The notes under the pieces are model-generated. The model saw only the letters and a program-made list of their open reading frames with translations. It was not told the DNA's origin and searched no databases. From the NCBI RefSeq assembly GCF_000406105.1, contig NZ_CM001974.1:1595475-1659474 (forward strand): 64,000 nucleotides of DNA, in the 5' to 3' direction. Of this stretch, positions 18,331 through 27,300 are shown piece after piece (positions within the stretch are counted from its first letter, which is position 1; every line of letters starts with the position of its first letter). The DNA is from Dickeya chrysanthemi NCPPB 402 (GTDB taxonomy: Bacteria > Pseudomonadota > Gammaproteobacteria > Enterobacterales > Enterobacteriaceae). Position numbers and translations under genes: made by a program.

Positions 18331-19176
18331 ATGACCGCGATTACCAGCCGGGAACTGACCCTTGGCTATGCCCATCAGACCATTATCGACAATCTGGATA
18401 TCCAACTGCCGAAGGGCAAGGTATCGGTACTGATCGGCAGCAACGGCTGCGGCAAAAGCACCTTGCTCAAGTCTTTCGCCCGCTTGCTCAAGCCGCTGAG
18501 CGGCACGGTCATCCTCAATGGTGAGGACATCCACCGCAAGTCCACCGCCGAGGTGGCGCGTGCACTGGCGATTTTGCCGCAGATGCCGGACGCGCCGGAA
18601 GGCATTACCGTGAAGCAGTTGGTTAGCCTGGGGCGTTACCCTTACCAGAACTGGCTACAGCAGTGGTCGCAGGAAGACGAGGCGATGGTGAATCAGGCTC
18701 TGCGCCAGACCGGCACCGACATGCTGGCGGAGCGACCGGTGGATGCGTTATCCGGCGGTCAGCGCCAGCGGGTGTGGATAGCGATGACGCTAGCGCAGGA
18801 TACCGAGGTGGTGTTGCTGGATGAACCCACCACCTTCCTCGATCTGGCGCACCAGATCGAGGTGCTGGATTTACTGCGTGATCTCAATCGTCAGCATGGC
18901 AAAACCATCATTATGGTGTTGCACGACCTCAATCTGGCCTGCCGTTACGCCGACCATATGGTGGCGGTGCATAACCGCACCGCTTTCGCGCAGGGCACAC
19001 CGGCCGGGATTCTGGACGAAGCGCTGGTGAAAACGGTGTTCAATCTGGACTGCCGCATCATCCCCGACCCGTTTTTCCACACGCCATTGTGTATTCCGTT
19101 CGGGCGTGAGAAACCGCAGGAGAGTGCGGCTGACTCGGGCCAGGCAGATGACAACCGCTATCAGGAAACCGCATGA
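18331..19176 (+). CDS. cbrD: Achromobactin ABC transporter ATPase CbrD
   Basis: An ABC ATPase of the FepC/FecE class, 281 residues. It has Walker A GSNGCGKST, signature LSGGQRQR, Walker B VVLLDEPTTFLD and the switch His in VLHDLN. The ATG at 18331 follows AAGGAAACGG. The upstream open frame from 17896 overlaps cbrC and is not used. It energises ferric-achromobactin import by CbrBC. Its stop overlaps the start of the next gene (ATGA), tying that gene into the operon. It is the only ABC ATPase in the window. Confidence 0.93.
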   Translation: MTAITSRELTLGYAHQTIIDNLDIQLPKGKVSVLIGSNGCGKSTLLKSFARLLKPLSGTVILNGEDIHRKSTAEVARALAILPQMPDAPEGITVKQLVSLGRYPYQNWLQQWSQEDEAMVNQALRQTGTDMLAERPVDALSGGQRQRVWIAMTLAQDTEVVLLDEPTTFLDLAHQIEVLDLLRDLNRQHGKTIIMVLHDLNLACRYADHMVAVHNRTAFAQGTPAGILDEALVKTVFNLDCRIIPDPFFHTPLCIPFGREKPQESAADSGQADDNRYQETA

Positions 19177-19796
19177 GCTATCACATTAATCCCCGCGTAC
19201 CGCCGATCAGTGATGAACGACTGACTGCCTATCGTCAAATCAGTACCTCCACGTTGGGACATTTGACGGAAAGCGGCTATTTGCACGGCATCCGGCCGCT
19301 GTTGCCGGATGTGCAGATGGTCGGCAACGTCGTGACGGTTAAGCTGTGCCCGCCGGACGGCGGTGTACTGCGTGAGGCGCTGTTGCTGAGTCAATCGGGC
19401 GATGTGTTGGTGGTCGATGCGTCGGAGGAGGAAGATCGCGCCTGCTGGGGCGAGCTGCGTGCGCTGGCGGCGTGTGTGAAAGGGCTGGCGGGGGTGGTGA
19501 TAGCAGGGGCGGTGACGGATTCGCGCGCGCTGCGCCAATTGGGGTTGCCGGTGTTCTGCAAAGGCATCAGCGCCATTACCACCCGCACGCTGGGAACCGC
19601 AGGCGCGGTCAACGTGCCGGTAACAGTCGCCGGCGTGGCGGTGCACCCCGGCGATGTGGCGATGGGTGACGACGACGGGGTGTTTATCTTGAGTCCCTCA
19701 GCCGCCCGCGACTGGCTGGCGGTGGCGCAACACAAAGAACTCGCGGACGCGGAACGACGGGAGGTGTTGCGGCAAAAATTACCGGGGGCTTTCTGA
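19173..19796 (+). CDS. RraA/HMG-aldolase family protein at the end of the achromobactin operon
   Basis: A 207-residue RraA-like protein of the family that includes 4-hydroxy-4-methyl-2-oxoglutarate/4-carboxy-4-hydroxy-2-oxoadipate aldolase and oxaloacetate decarboxylase. It shows the family features WGELRALAA, AGAVTDSRAL, GLPVFCKG, NVPVTVAGV and GDDDGVF. The usual Arg-Asp pair of the active site reads Thr-Asp (T115-D116), so the catalytic arginine is absent and the substrate may differ. The ATG overlaps the cbrD stop, so it belongs to the iron-regulated operon. A role in keto-acid or citrate supply for the siderophore is only an inference. Confidence 0.8.
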   Translation: MSYHINPRVPPISDERLTAYRQISTSTLGHLTESGYLHGIRPLLPDVQMVGNVVTVKLCPPDGGVLREALLLSQSGDVLVVDASEEEDRACWGELRALAACVKGLAGVVIAGAVTDSRALRQLGLPVFCKGISAITTRTLGTAGAVNVPVTVAGVAVHPGDVAMGDDDGVFILSPSAARDWLAVAQHKELADAERREVLRQKLPGAF

Positions 19797-19804
19797 TATC
19801 GATG

Positions 19805-19833
19805 TAAACAAGAAACCTGCCGAAGCAGGTTTC
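19805..19833 (-). terminator. Terminator of the hicAB operon
   Basis: On the minus strand GAAACCTGC-TTCG-GCAGGTTTC is a perfect 9-base stem with a C(UUCG)G-type loop, followed by the T-rich TTGTTT. It lies just after the HicB stop, and may also stop transcripts leaving the siderophore operon. Confidence 0.8.
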
Positions 19834-19843
19834 AGAATAAAAG

Positions 19844-20254
19844 TTAGCGAAGAGATGAAATTCGCTCTAATGCTGCCTGGGCAAGGAACCCCGAGCGGCT
19901 TTTAAATTCCGGGTTACTTGCTACACAACGATCGATACGGTCAATCAGTGATTTAGGCAGCGTGACGTTAATTTTTTCCACACCCCCCATCAGCCGGGTG
20001 ACATCGATATCAACAACGGCCCAGGTGTAACCGATGTACTCCGGTGATTTCGCCAACGTGCCGACGGATGAAACAGCAGGAATATCCTGGCCCATTTCGA
20101 TCAGCAGCTCAATGTGACCAGTGATCGCGTCTTTAGCGTTGGCGATGGCCTCATCAAGTGTATCACCTGCGGAGAAACAGCCCGGCAGATCTGGCACTGT
20201 CACGCCGTATGCATGAGTATCGTCGCCTGCTTCAATTGCAATTGGATAAAACAT
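19844..20254 (-). CDS. hicB: HicB-family antitoxin
   Basis: A 136-residue protein with an N-terminal HicB partial-RNase-H-like domain (YGVTVPDLPGCFSAGDTLDEA) and a C-terminal ribbon-helix-helix part (INVTLPKSLIDRIDRCV, SRSGFLAQAAL). HicB binds and silences HicA and represses the operon. It starts 27 bases downstream of hicA on the same strand and ends at a strong terminator. The pair is in an AT-richer accessory patch, a typical place for mobile toxin-antitoxin modules. Confidence 0.88.
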   Translation of the reverse strand: MFYPIAIEAGDDTHAYGVTVPDLPGCFSAGDTLDEAIANAKDAITGHIELLIEMGQDIPAVSSVGTLAKSPEYIGYTWAVVDIDVTRLMGGVEKINVTLPKSLIDRIDRCVASNPEFKSRSGFLAQAALERISSLR

Positions 20255-20281
20255 AATTCAGCCTCTTCGAGTAAGCAGGGA

Positions 20282-20461
20282 TCATATTCCCGCTTGTTTC
20301 CTGATGCTTTTTACCGTGCCTATCGGTAAATCCTTCTTAGGATGCGGGATGGTCACTAACCCCGGTTTAGCTGGGTGGATGAAGTGGTGATGGCTGCCGT
20401 TAATCCTTACCAATTCCCATCCATCGGCCTTGATTTCTGCCATTAACGTCCTGCTGTCCAT
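20282..20461 (-). CDS. hicA: HicA-family mRNA interferase toxin
   Basis: A 59-residue protein starting at ATG 20461 (MDSRTLMAEIKADGWELVRI) with the diagnostic segment GSHHHFIHP, holding the catalytic histidine of the dsRBD-like HicA fold, then TIPHPKKDLPIGTVKSIRKQAGI. HicA cleaves mRNA independently of the ribosome when not bound by HicB. Length is typical for the family. It is first in the hicAB operon. Confidence 0.88.
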   Translation of the reverse strand: MDSRTLMAEIKADGWELVRINGSHHHFIHPAKPGLVTIPHPKKDLPIGTVKSIRKQAGI

Positions 20462-20650
20462 CCTTAAACCTCGTATCCCGGCTATCAGCCAATCATAACC
20501 CCGATAACCCTGAAAATCAATCTTATGGAGTTATTGGGGGGTTATAATAATCAGATGCAGAATATTTGAATTGTTGTTTAATTTTTCGTGTGTGGAGGGG
20601 GCTTACGTACTTGTATGCGGGAACTCCAGTTTTTGTGATGGTTTAAAGAA

Positions 20651-20668
20651 CGCGCCAAAATTGGCGCG
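20651..20668 (-). terminator. Terminator downstream of the AIPR gene
   Basis: CGCGCCAA-AA-TTGGCGCG is a perfect 8-base stem. On the minus strand it is followed by the T-rich TTCTTTAAA and lies 26 bases after the end of the AIPR gene. Confidence 0.7.
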
Positions 20669-20694
20669 TAAACTTAATACAGTATAAATTTATT

Positions 20695-22461
20695 TTAAAT
20701 GTTTTTATAAAGCTCATCAATTTTATTGGCGTTTGCAAAGAATCTTGCTGGATATGCATTTGCATACTTGCTACTCATATACTCCTCGGTACTATCGATC
20801 AAATTAATTAACTTTGTTCCTAAATCATTTATATCTGGAGTGATATGGTCTGTTGATGACTTGAGGTTTTGAACTGAATTTAATAATACTGAGGCAAAGT
20901 ATCTATTTGCGTGAGTGACAATCAAATGTCTTCTGCTATTTGAAAGTTTGTCAATGGTGGTTAGTTCCTTTCCAATTAGGTCATCAATGACTCTAAGGTG
21001 AATAACAGCATTTATTAATCTAATTCCGGGTACTTGTGGGTTAAATACCGTTTTGTATAAGCTACCATCGAAGTTGTCAAAAAATCGGCCTCTATATAAC
21101 TTTAATGTCGCAACAATTGTATTGTTTTTGGTTAAGCAAGCTAAAGCATTTAGAGCTTCATCAAGATCTATTGTTTTGGCGTTTTTTTGAAATGAGTCTT
21201 CATCTGTTCTTAATAATTGGTACTGGTATCCTTCAAGAATTAATTCCTTTGCTAACCTGTGTTGCTCTGGCTGCTGAGATGCAAAATCTCGTCCGAGAAC
21301 TCTATTCTGGAGGTTGTTAGCTCTGGTGATGCTATTGGCGATGGTATCACCTTTGTCATCATTTACTTTTATAAATCTTGCGGAAATTTTTATTTTTGAA
21401 AGGTTTTCTCCTGCGGAATCGATCAATGATCCAATGCTGCTTACTGTCTGTGCTCCATTAATGACACTTACATCTGTAAAATTAAAAACGCCTCTTTCTG
21501 AACCTAATGCTGCATTCCTTCTATGAGGCTCTATTTCATTAACTAATAAAGTTATGCCATTATTATAGAACCAGAACATATCTGGCTTTGTTAATGCTGT
21601 TTTTTTAATTTCTTCATTGACATCTGTTTTTCCTAGCAAATTTCTAATATTTTTCGTGAATAATCTTTGTCCGTGAGATTTCCACCAGTCTGCAATCTGA
21701 TCTCCACTAATTAAACCATAATAAGCTTTATGTGGATTGTCGATAAAACCATATCGTTCTATTTCAACATCTTTCAAATCAATGCTATTCCTGGAGCCGG
21801 CCTGTAACCATTGAAGAATGTCTTCGGCAGAGATAAGATGAACTTGAAAGGCTAACTCTTCATTTGGAGTGTTTTCTGTCATTAACGCTGCTTCATTCAA
21901 ATCCACTTGCCATGATTTCATGTCATCCAAAATTTGCTCTGCAGCGCCTCTTTTACCTGTATGAGTCATTGCAAAGATGAATTTATAGTCTAAAGAACTA
22001 AGTGCAATGCTGATATCTGTCTGCTTGTTTTGTAGTATCTCGTCAAATAAATTATATTGTTCGCTTTGGAGTTTTTCGCATGCATCTTTAAAAGATAAAA
22101 AATCATCTTTGATCCATGTTCCACTACCTGATTGATTAAATTTAGATTGAACGATAACTACAATTTTTTCGTTGTGGTTAATACATACACCATCAATGCC
22201 GCCATCACGGCTGCTATCACAAACACTTTCGCCTGCTTCCCGATCATCAACTCCACCTAATTGAAACATAGTAAAAGCAGCCAAGGCTCTACTGGCCATC
22301 TTTATATTATAGTCTGGTTGAGCAACAGAGCATTCACGTTTATGGATAAAATCCTGATATCTTTCTCTTAATGCATGTCCAAGTCGGGTGGCTGTAACTT
22401 GTGCAGTTGCGGAGGCTGCAGTTGAATTATCTTCAAGTTTCAGGTCGCTTACAAATGCCAT
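20695..22461 (-). CDS. AIPR-family abortive-infection protein (putative defence nuclease)
   Basis: A 588-residue protein matching the AIPR (abortive infection phage resistance) family: central segments FWFYNNGITLLVNEIE, VINGAQTVSSIG and NSITRANNLQNRVLGRDFAS are characteristic. Residues near 85-115 have an endonuclease-like Mrr/PD-(D/E)XK pattern: DGGIDGV, then a beta strand and VQSKF, suggesting a nuclease (inference). ATG at 22461 follows GAGGTAATT. The gene is strongly AT-rich in contrast to its neighbours, a sign of horizontal transfer. Family members have been linked to phage abortive infection. It is a single-gene unit with its own terminator, next to hicAB. Confidence 0.82.
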   Translation of the reverse strand: MAFVSDLKLEDNSTAASATAQVTATRLGHALRERYQDFIHKRECSVAQPDYNIKMASRALAAFTMFQLGGVDDREAGESVCDSSRDGGIDGVCINHNEKIVVIVQSKFNQSGSGTWIKDDFLSFKDACEKLQSEQYNLFDEILQNKQTDISIALSSLDYKFIFAMTHTGKRGAAEQILDDMKSWQVDLNEAALMTENTPNEELAFQVHLISAEDILQWLQAGSRNSIDLKDVEIERYGFIDNPHKAYYGLISGDQIADWWKSHGQRLFTKNIRNLLGKTDVNEEIKKTALTKPDMFWFYNNGITLLVNEIEPHRRNAALGSERGVFNFTDVSVINGAQTVSSIGSLIDSAGENLSKIKISARFIKVNDDKGDTIANSITRANNLQNRVLGRDFASQQPEQHRLAKELILEGYQYQLLRTDEDSFQKNAKTIDLDEALNALACLTKNNTIVATLKLYRGRFFDNFDGSLYKTVFNPQVPGIRLINAVIHLRVIDDLIGKELTTIDKLSNSRRHLIVTHANRYFASVLLNSVQNLKSSTDHITPDINDLGTKLINLIDSTEEYMSSKYANAYPARFFANANKIDELYKNI

Positions 22462-22773
22462 AATTACCTCGATAATTATATATGTTGAAATTATATATTT
22501 ATATGGGTTCTTGGTTTATTGGAGAAAAGGACTAATCATTGTCAATGAATGCATCTCATTATATTAAGAATATATCATCTGTTGTCTAGATTAGTGAAAA
22601 ATAAAGTAGCTTGGCCGGTCTTTACTAAATAGTTTCTCATCATGACGTTGTACTTGTGAGAAATAACATCCCGCCAGATTTAGAGCCTCGCAATGATAAT
22701 CGGAGCATCAATGCGGAGGCTATTTAGTCCTTAATTTATTCTCTGGGTATATGGTTTTCATCCCCACTATCAG
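22462..22773. other. AT-rich gap between the AIPR gene and the MBL gene
   Basis: About 310 bases, very AT-rich up to about 22740, holding the presumed AIPR promoter. The return to GC-rich DNA near 22770 marks the right border of the accessory patch. No direct repeats or gene recognised. Confidence 0.5.
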
Positions 22774-23829
22774 CTATTCCGCATCCTGTACCGCGTTTCT
22801 GGCGATAGGTCGTGACGGTAGCGCATCAACGTCTTTCTCCCACCACATCGGTGTGGTTGTGGATGTCCCCAGCGTGACCACTTCACCCAGCATCGGTGTC
22901 AGCATCGGTAGCTGTCGCGCTTGCGCTAACTGGCTGCTGTGGCGTACCGGGTCGGCCCAGTCGTGAAACGCCAGCGCGAACATTCCCCAGTGGATCGGCA
23001 TAAACAGGCGAGCGCGCACGTCCTGCACCGCCTGCACGGTCTGTTCCGGGTGCATGTGCGAGTCCGGCCAGCGTTGGTTGTACTGGCCGTTTTCCATAAA
23101 CGCCAAATCAAACGGGCCAAAGCGTTCGCCGATATCGCGGAAGTGCTCGCCATAGCCGGAGTCGCCGCTGAAAAAAAGTCGCTCCTGTTGCCCCTGAATC
23201 ACCCAGGAGGCCCACAGCGTGGTGTTGCGGCCGGACAGGCTGCGCCCGGAAAAGTGGTGCGACGGCGTGGCGGTGAACGTGATGCCGTTAAACGTATGCG
23301 CTTGATACCAGTCCAACTCCTGAATCCGTTCCGCTTCAATCCCCCACTTTTTCAGATGCTCGCCCACTTTCAGCGGGGCGATAAAGCGGGTCGCGCTGTT
23401 GCGAAAGGCGCGAATGGTCTGCTCGTCGAGATGGTCGTAGTGGTCGTGCGACAACAGAATGATGTCGATGTCCGGCAGCGCTTCGCGCGCCAGCACCGGC
23501 GGCTGAAAACGGCGAAACATAAAGCTGAATGGCGACACGCTGGCGGAAAACACCGGGTCTATCAGGATGCGGGTGTCATCCAGATTGAGCAGCAGGGTCG
23601 AGTGTCCGAACCAGATAAATTTGAGGCGTTCGCCGGCCGCGAGGAACGCCTGAAGGTCAGGGGATTGCGTCGGTAGCCGTTGGTCCGGTACGCGTCCTTT
23701 GCGTTGAAAACCGAGCCGCCAGATCAACGACAGGCTTTGCCACAGGCTCATCCGCGGGGCTGTCGACGGGCGCAGGTTGAAAAAACGCCCGGTTTCGGGG
23801 GAGTAATGTTTCGCGTGCGGGTCTGCCAT
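22774..23829 (-). CDS. MBL-fold metal-dependent hydrolase (UlaG/NAPE-PLD-like)
   Basis: A 351-residue cytoplasmic metallo-beta-lactamase-fold protein. The zinc-binding motif SHDHYDHLD, then SHHFSG, FFSGDSGYG and MPIHWGMF supply the expected His/Asp ligands. The arrangement resembles the NAPE-hydrolysing phospholipase D-like/UlaG group. The substrate cannot be told from sequence. No signal peptide is seen. It stands alone between the accessory patch and fdnG, transcribed away from fdnG. Confidence 0.82.
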   Translation of the reverse strand: MADPHAKHYSPETGRFFNLRPSTAPRMSLWQSLSLIWRLGFQRKGRVPDQRLPTQSPDLQAFLAAGERLKFIWFGHSTLLLNLDDTRILIDPVFSASVSPFSFMFRRFQPPVLAREALPDIDIILLSHDHYDHLDEQTIRAFRNSATRFIAPLKVGEHLKKWGIEAERIQELDWYQAHTFNGITFTATPSHHFSGRSLSGRNTTLWASWVIQGQQERLFFSGDSGYGEHFRDIGERFGPFDLAFMENGQYNQRWPDSHMHPEQTVQAVQDVRARLFMPIHWGMFALAFHDWADPVRHSSQLAQARQLPMLTPMLGEVVTLGTSTTTPMWWEKDVDALPSRPIARNAVQDAE

Positions 23830-24242
23830 AGGGTCTCCGGATCGGCGTCACAGAATGGTGACTACAGGTTATATCAGCGTATGTGTATTGATATGGTGCC
23901 AAAAACGACAGGATTCAAGGCAGGCGCTATTTTCACCTAAAGATCATTCACCTGCCGTGAGCGGTGTTTGCCCCGGCCGCTACGCGATAGATCAGTGGGT
24001 TATCTGTGACGCAGCCCTGTTGACGGTATGTTGCCCTATCACGTCAGTACTTTCTTTCCGAATAGGTGAATTGTTACGCATTTGTGGCGATAGGTTACCG
24101 ATATGGCTAAATGCCGATGAGACGTTGAGGGTGAAGAGGAATGGATTGCCGAAGCAAGCAGGGGGCGCAACGCCATAATGTCGACTAAATAACCACATTT
24201 TTCGTTGTACAATTAATTACATAACGAAAATCCATCTGCCGA

Positions 24243-24258
24243 TACCCATAAAGAGGGT
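24243..24258 (+). promoter_or_regulatory. NarL/NarP-like 7-2-7 site upstream of fdnG
   Basis: TACCCAT matches the NarL heptamer TACYYMT exactly. After a two-base gap the inverted heptamer AGAGGGT matches only partly (5/7). The 7-2-7 layout is that used in the E. coli fdnG promoter. Confidence 0.45.
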
Positions 24259-24283
24259 GAATGTACTATTAAAACCGTAATTT

Positions 24284-24297
24284 TTGATTTTGCTCAA
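24284..24297 (+). promoter_or_regulatory. FNR-like box upstream of fdnG
   Basis: TTGAT-TTTG-CTCAA matches the FNR consensus TTGAT-N4-ATCAA in nine of ten defined bases. It lies 69 bases before the fdnG ATG, suitable for anaerobic activation. Confidence 0.6.
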
Positions 24298-24365
24298 AAT
24301 CTCCTCGCGGCGTGTTGTTAGATTTCCTGCAACAAAAAAGACACATAAAATTTATAGGGAAAAAC

Positions 24366-27300
24366 ATGCAAGTTAATCGAAGGGGCTTTTTTAAAGTCTG
24401 CGCCGGGGGAATGGCAGGGACCACACTCGCTGTTTTAGGATTTACACCCACAGAGGCGATGGCCTCGGTCCGTCAGTACAAGCTGCTGCGGGCAAAAGAA
24501 ACACGTAATAACTGCACTTACTGCTCAGTCGGTTGCGGGCTGCTGATGTACAGCCTGGGCGACGGGGCGAAAAACGCCAAACCCGCCATCTTTCATATCG
24601 AAGGGGACCCGGATCATCCGGTCAGCCGCGGCTCGTTGTGCCCGAAGGGCGCCGGTCTGGTGGACTACATCCACAGTGAAGGCCGCCTGAAATATCCGGA
24701 GTACCGCGCACCGGGTTCGGACAAATGGCAGCGCATCAGTTGGGACGACGCCATTGAGCGTATCGCTCGCCTGATGAAAAAAGACCGTGACGCCAATTTC
24801 GAGCGCGTCAACGCTAAAGGCTCGCTGGTTAACCGCTGGCTGACTACCGGGATGCTGTGCTCTTCCGCCGCCAGTAATGAAACCGGCATTCTCGACCAGA
24901 AATTCGCCCGCTCGCTGGGCATGGTCGCCATCGATTGTCAGGCGCGTTTGTGTCACGGCCCGACGGTAGCTGCGCTGGCGCCGACCTTCGGCCGTGGGGC
25001 GATGACCAACAACTGGGTGGATATCAAAAACGCCAACGTGATTATCGTGATGGGCGGTAACGCGGCGGAAGCGCACCCGGTCGGTTTCAAATGGGCGGTG
25101 GAAGCCAAAACCCACAACGACGCCAAACTGATTGTGGTCGATCCGCGCTTTAACCGTTCCGCCGCCGTCGCCGATTTGTACGCGCCGATCCGCGCCGGCT
25201 CTGACGCCGCTTTCCTACTGGGTATCGTCAACTACCTGATTAATAACGACAAGATTCACCACGAGTATGTGAAGTCCTACACCAGCGCCAGCCTGATCGT
25301 GCGTGAGGATTTCCGCTTCGACGAAGGGCTGTTCAGCGGTTATAACAGCCAGACTCACCAGTATGACAAGAGCAGTTGGCAGTACGAGCTGGGGTCAGAC
25401 GGTTTCGCCAAACGAGACATGACGCTGACCCATCCGCGCTGCGTATGGAACCTGCTGAAAAAACACGTTTCCCGCTATACGCCGGAAATGGTGACCTCGC
25501 TGTGCGGCACGCCGGCGAAAGACTATGAAGAGATTTGCCAGTCGCTGGCCAGCACCTGCGTGCCCAACAGAACCGCCACCTTCATGTACGCACTGGGCTG
25601 GACTCACCACACCAACGGCGCGCAGATTATCCGCGCGGCGGCGATGATCCAGTTGTTACTCGGCAACATCGGCATGGCGGGCGGCGGCATCAATGCGCTG
25701 CGCGGTCACTCCAACATTCAGGGTTATACCGATCTGGGGCTGCTGAGCCTCAACCTGCCGGGCTATATGCCGTTGCCGTCCGAAAAACAGGGCGACCTGA
25801 AAACCTACCTCAGCCAGATCACGCCGGATGCGTTGCTGCCGGATCAGGTCAACTACTGGAAGAATACGCCGAAGTTTTTTATCAGCATGATGAAGAGCTT
25901 CTGGGGCGATAACGCACAAGCCGCCAACAACTGGGGCTATGACTGGCTGCCGAAATGGGACCGCAGCTATGACGTGATGGCCCAGACCGAACTGATGCTG
26001 GACGGCAAAATGAACGGCTACATCGTTCAGGGGTTCAACCCGCTGGCGGCGTTCTCCAACAAGAACAAGGCCACTGCCGCCCTGTCGAAACTGAAATACA
26101 TGGTGGTGATCGACCCGCTGGCGACCGAAACGTCTACGTTTTGGCAGAACCACGGCGAGTTTAATGACGTGAACCCGGCCGAGATTCAGACTGAGGTGTT
26201 CCGTCTGCCGTCCAGTTGCTTTGCCGAAGAAAACGGCTCGATTGCCAACTCCGGCCGCTGGTTGCAATGGCACTGGGCGGCGGCCGAGCCACCGGCTGAA
26301 GCGCTGCACGACGGTAAGATCCTCGGCCGCCTGATGATGCGTCTGCGTGAACTGTACCGCGAAGAGGGCGGCGTCTGCCCGGAACCGGTGATGAACATCA
26401 ACTGGAACTATCAGGACCCGGAAGACCCGACGCCGGAAGAGATCGCCCGCGAAGCCAACGGTATGGCGCTGGCGGACGTGTTCGACGACAAAGGTAATCT
26501 GGTGCTGAAAAAAGGCCAGCAACTGGCGGACTTCTCGCAACTGCGCGACGACGGCACTACCGCCAGCTTCTGCTGGATTTACGCCGGTAGCTGGACCGAA
26601 GCCGGCAACCAGATGGCGAACCGCGACAATACCGACGTCGGCCTTGGTGCCACGCCGGGTTGGGCCTGGTGCTGGCCGCAGAACCGCCGCATCCTGTACA
26701 ACCGCGCCTCGGCGGACTTGCAAGGCAAACCCTGGGACAGCAAACGCAAACTGCTGGAATGGACCGGCCAGAAATGGAAGGGCATCGACGTACCGGATTT
26801 CGCCGCCACGGTGCCGCCGGGCAAAGACACCATGCCGTTCATCATGCTGCCGGAAGGGGTGGCGCGCCTGTTCTCGCTGGACAAACTGGCGGATGGCCCG
26901 TTCCCGGAACACTACGAACCGATAGAAAGCCCGATCGGCACCAACCCGCTGCACCCGGCGGTGGTGTCTAACCCGGCGGCGCGTCTGTTTGCGCGTGATG
27001 CCAAAACCATGGGCAAGGCGAGCGATTTCCCGTACGTCGCCACCACCTATTCCATTACCGAGCTGTTCCGCCACTGGACCAAACATGCGCGCATGAACGC
27101 GATTGTTCAGCCGGAGCAGTTTGTCGAAATCGGCGAAAACCTGGCGAAGAGCAAAGGCATCAAGGCCGGCGATATGGTGAAAGTGTCCTGTCAGCGCGGT
27201 TACATCAAAGCGAAAGCGGTGGTGACCAAGCGTATCAGAACGCTGACCGTGGCCGGAAAAGCGATTGAGACCGTCGGTATTCCCTGTCACTGGGGATTTG

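Larger units (their letters stand above)
23830..24365. other. Divergent regulatory gap upstream of fdnG
   Basis: 536 bases between the divergent MBL gene and fdnG. Short open frames across it lack ribosome sites and are not credible. It carries the NarL-like and FNR-like sites listed separately. Such a long leader fits a nitrate- and oxygen-responsive promoter. Confidence 0.6.

Noticed and set aside
23855..24178. 107-codon frame upstream of fdnG
   Set aside because: No Shine-Dalgarno, no domain, and it overlaps a likely regulatory region.
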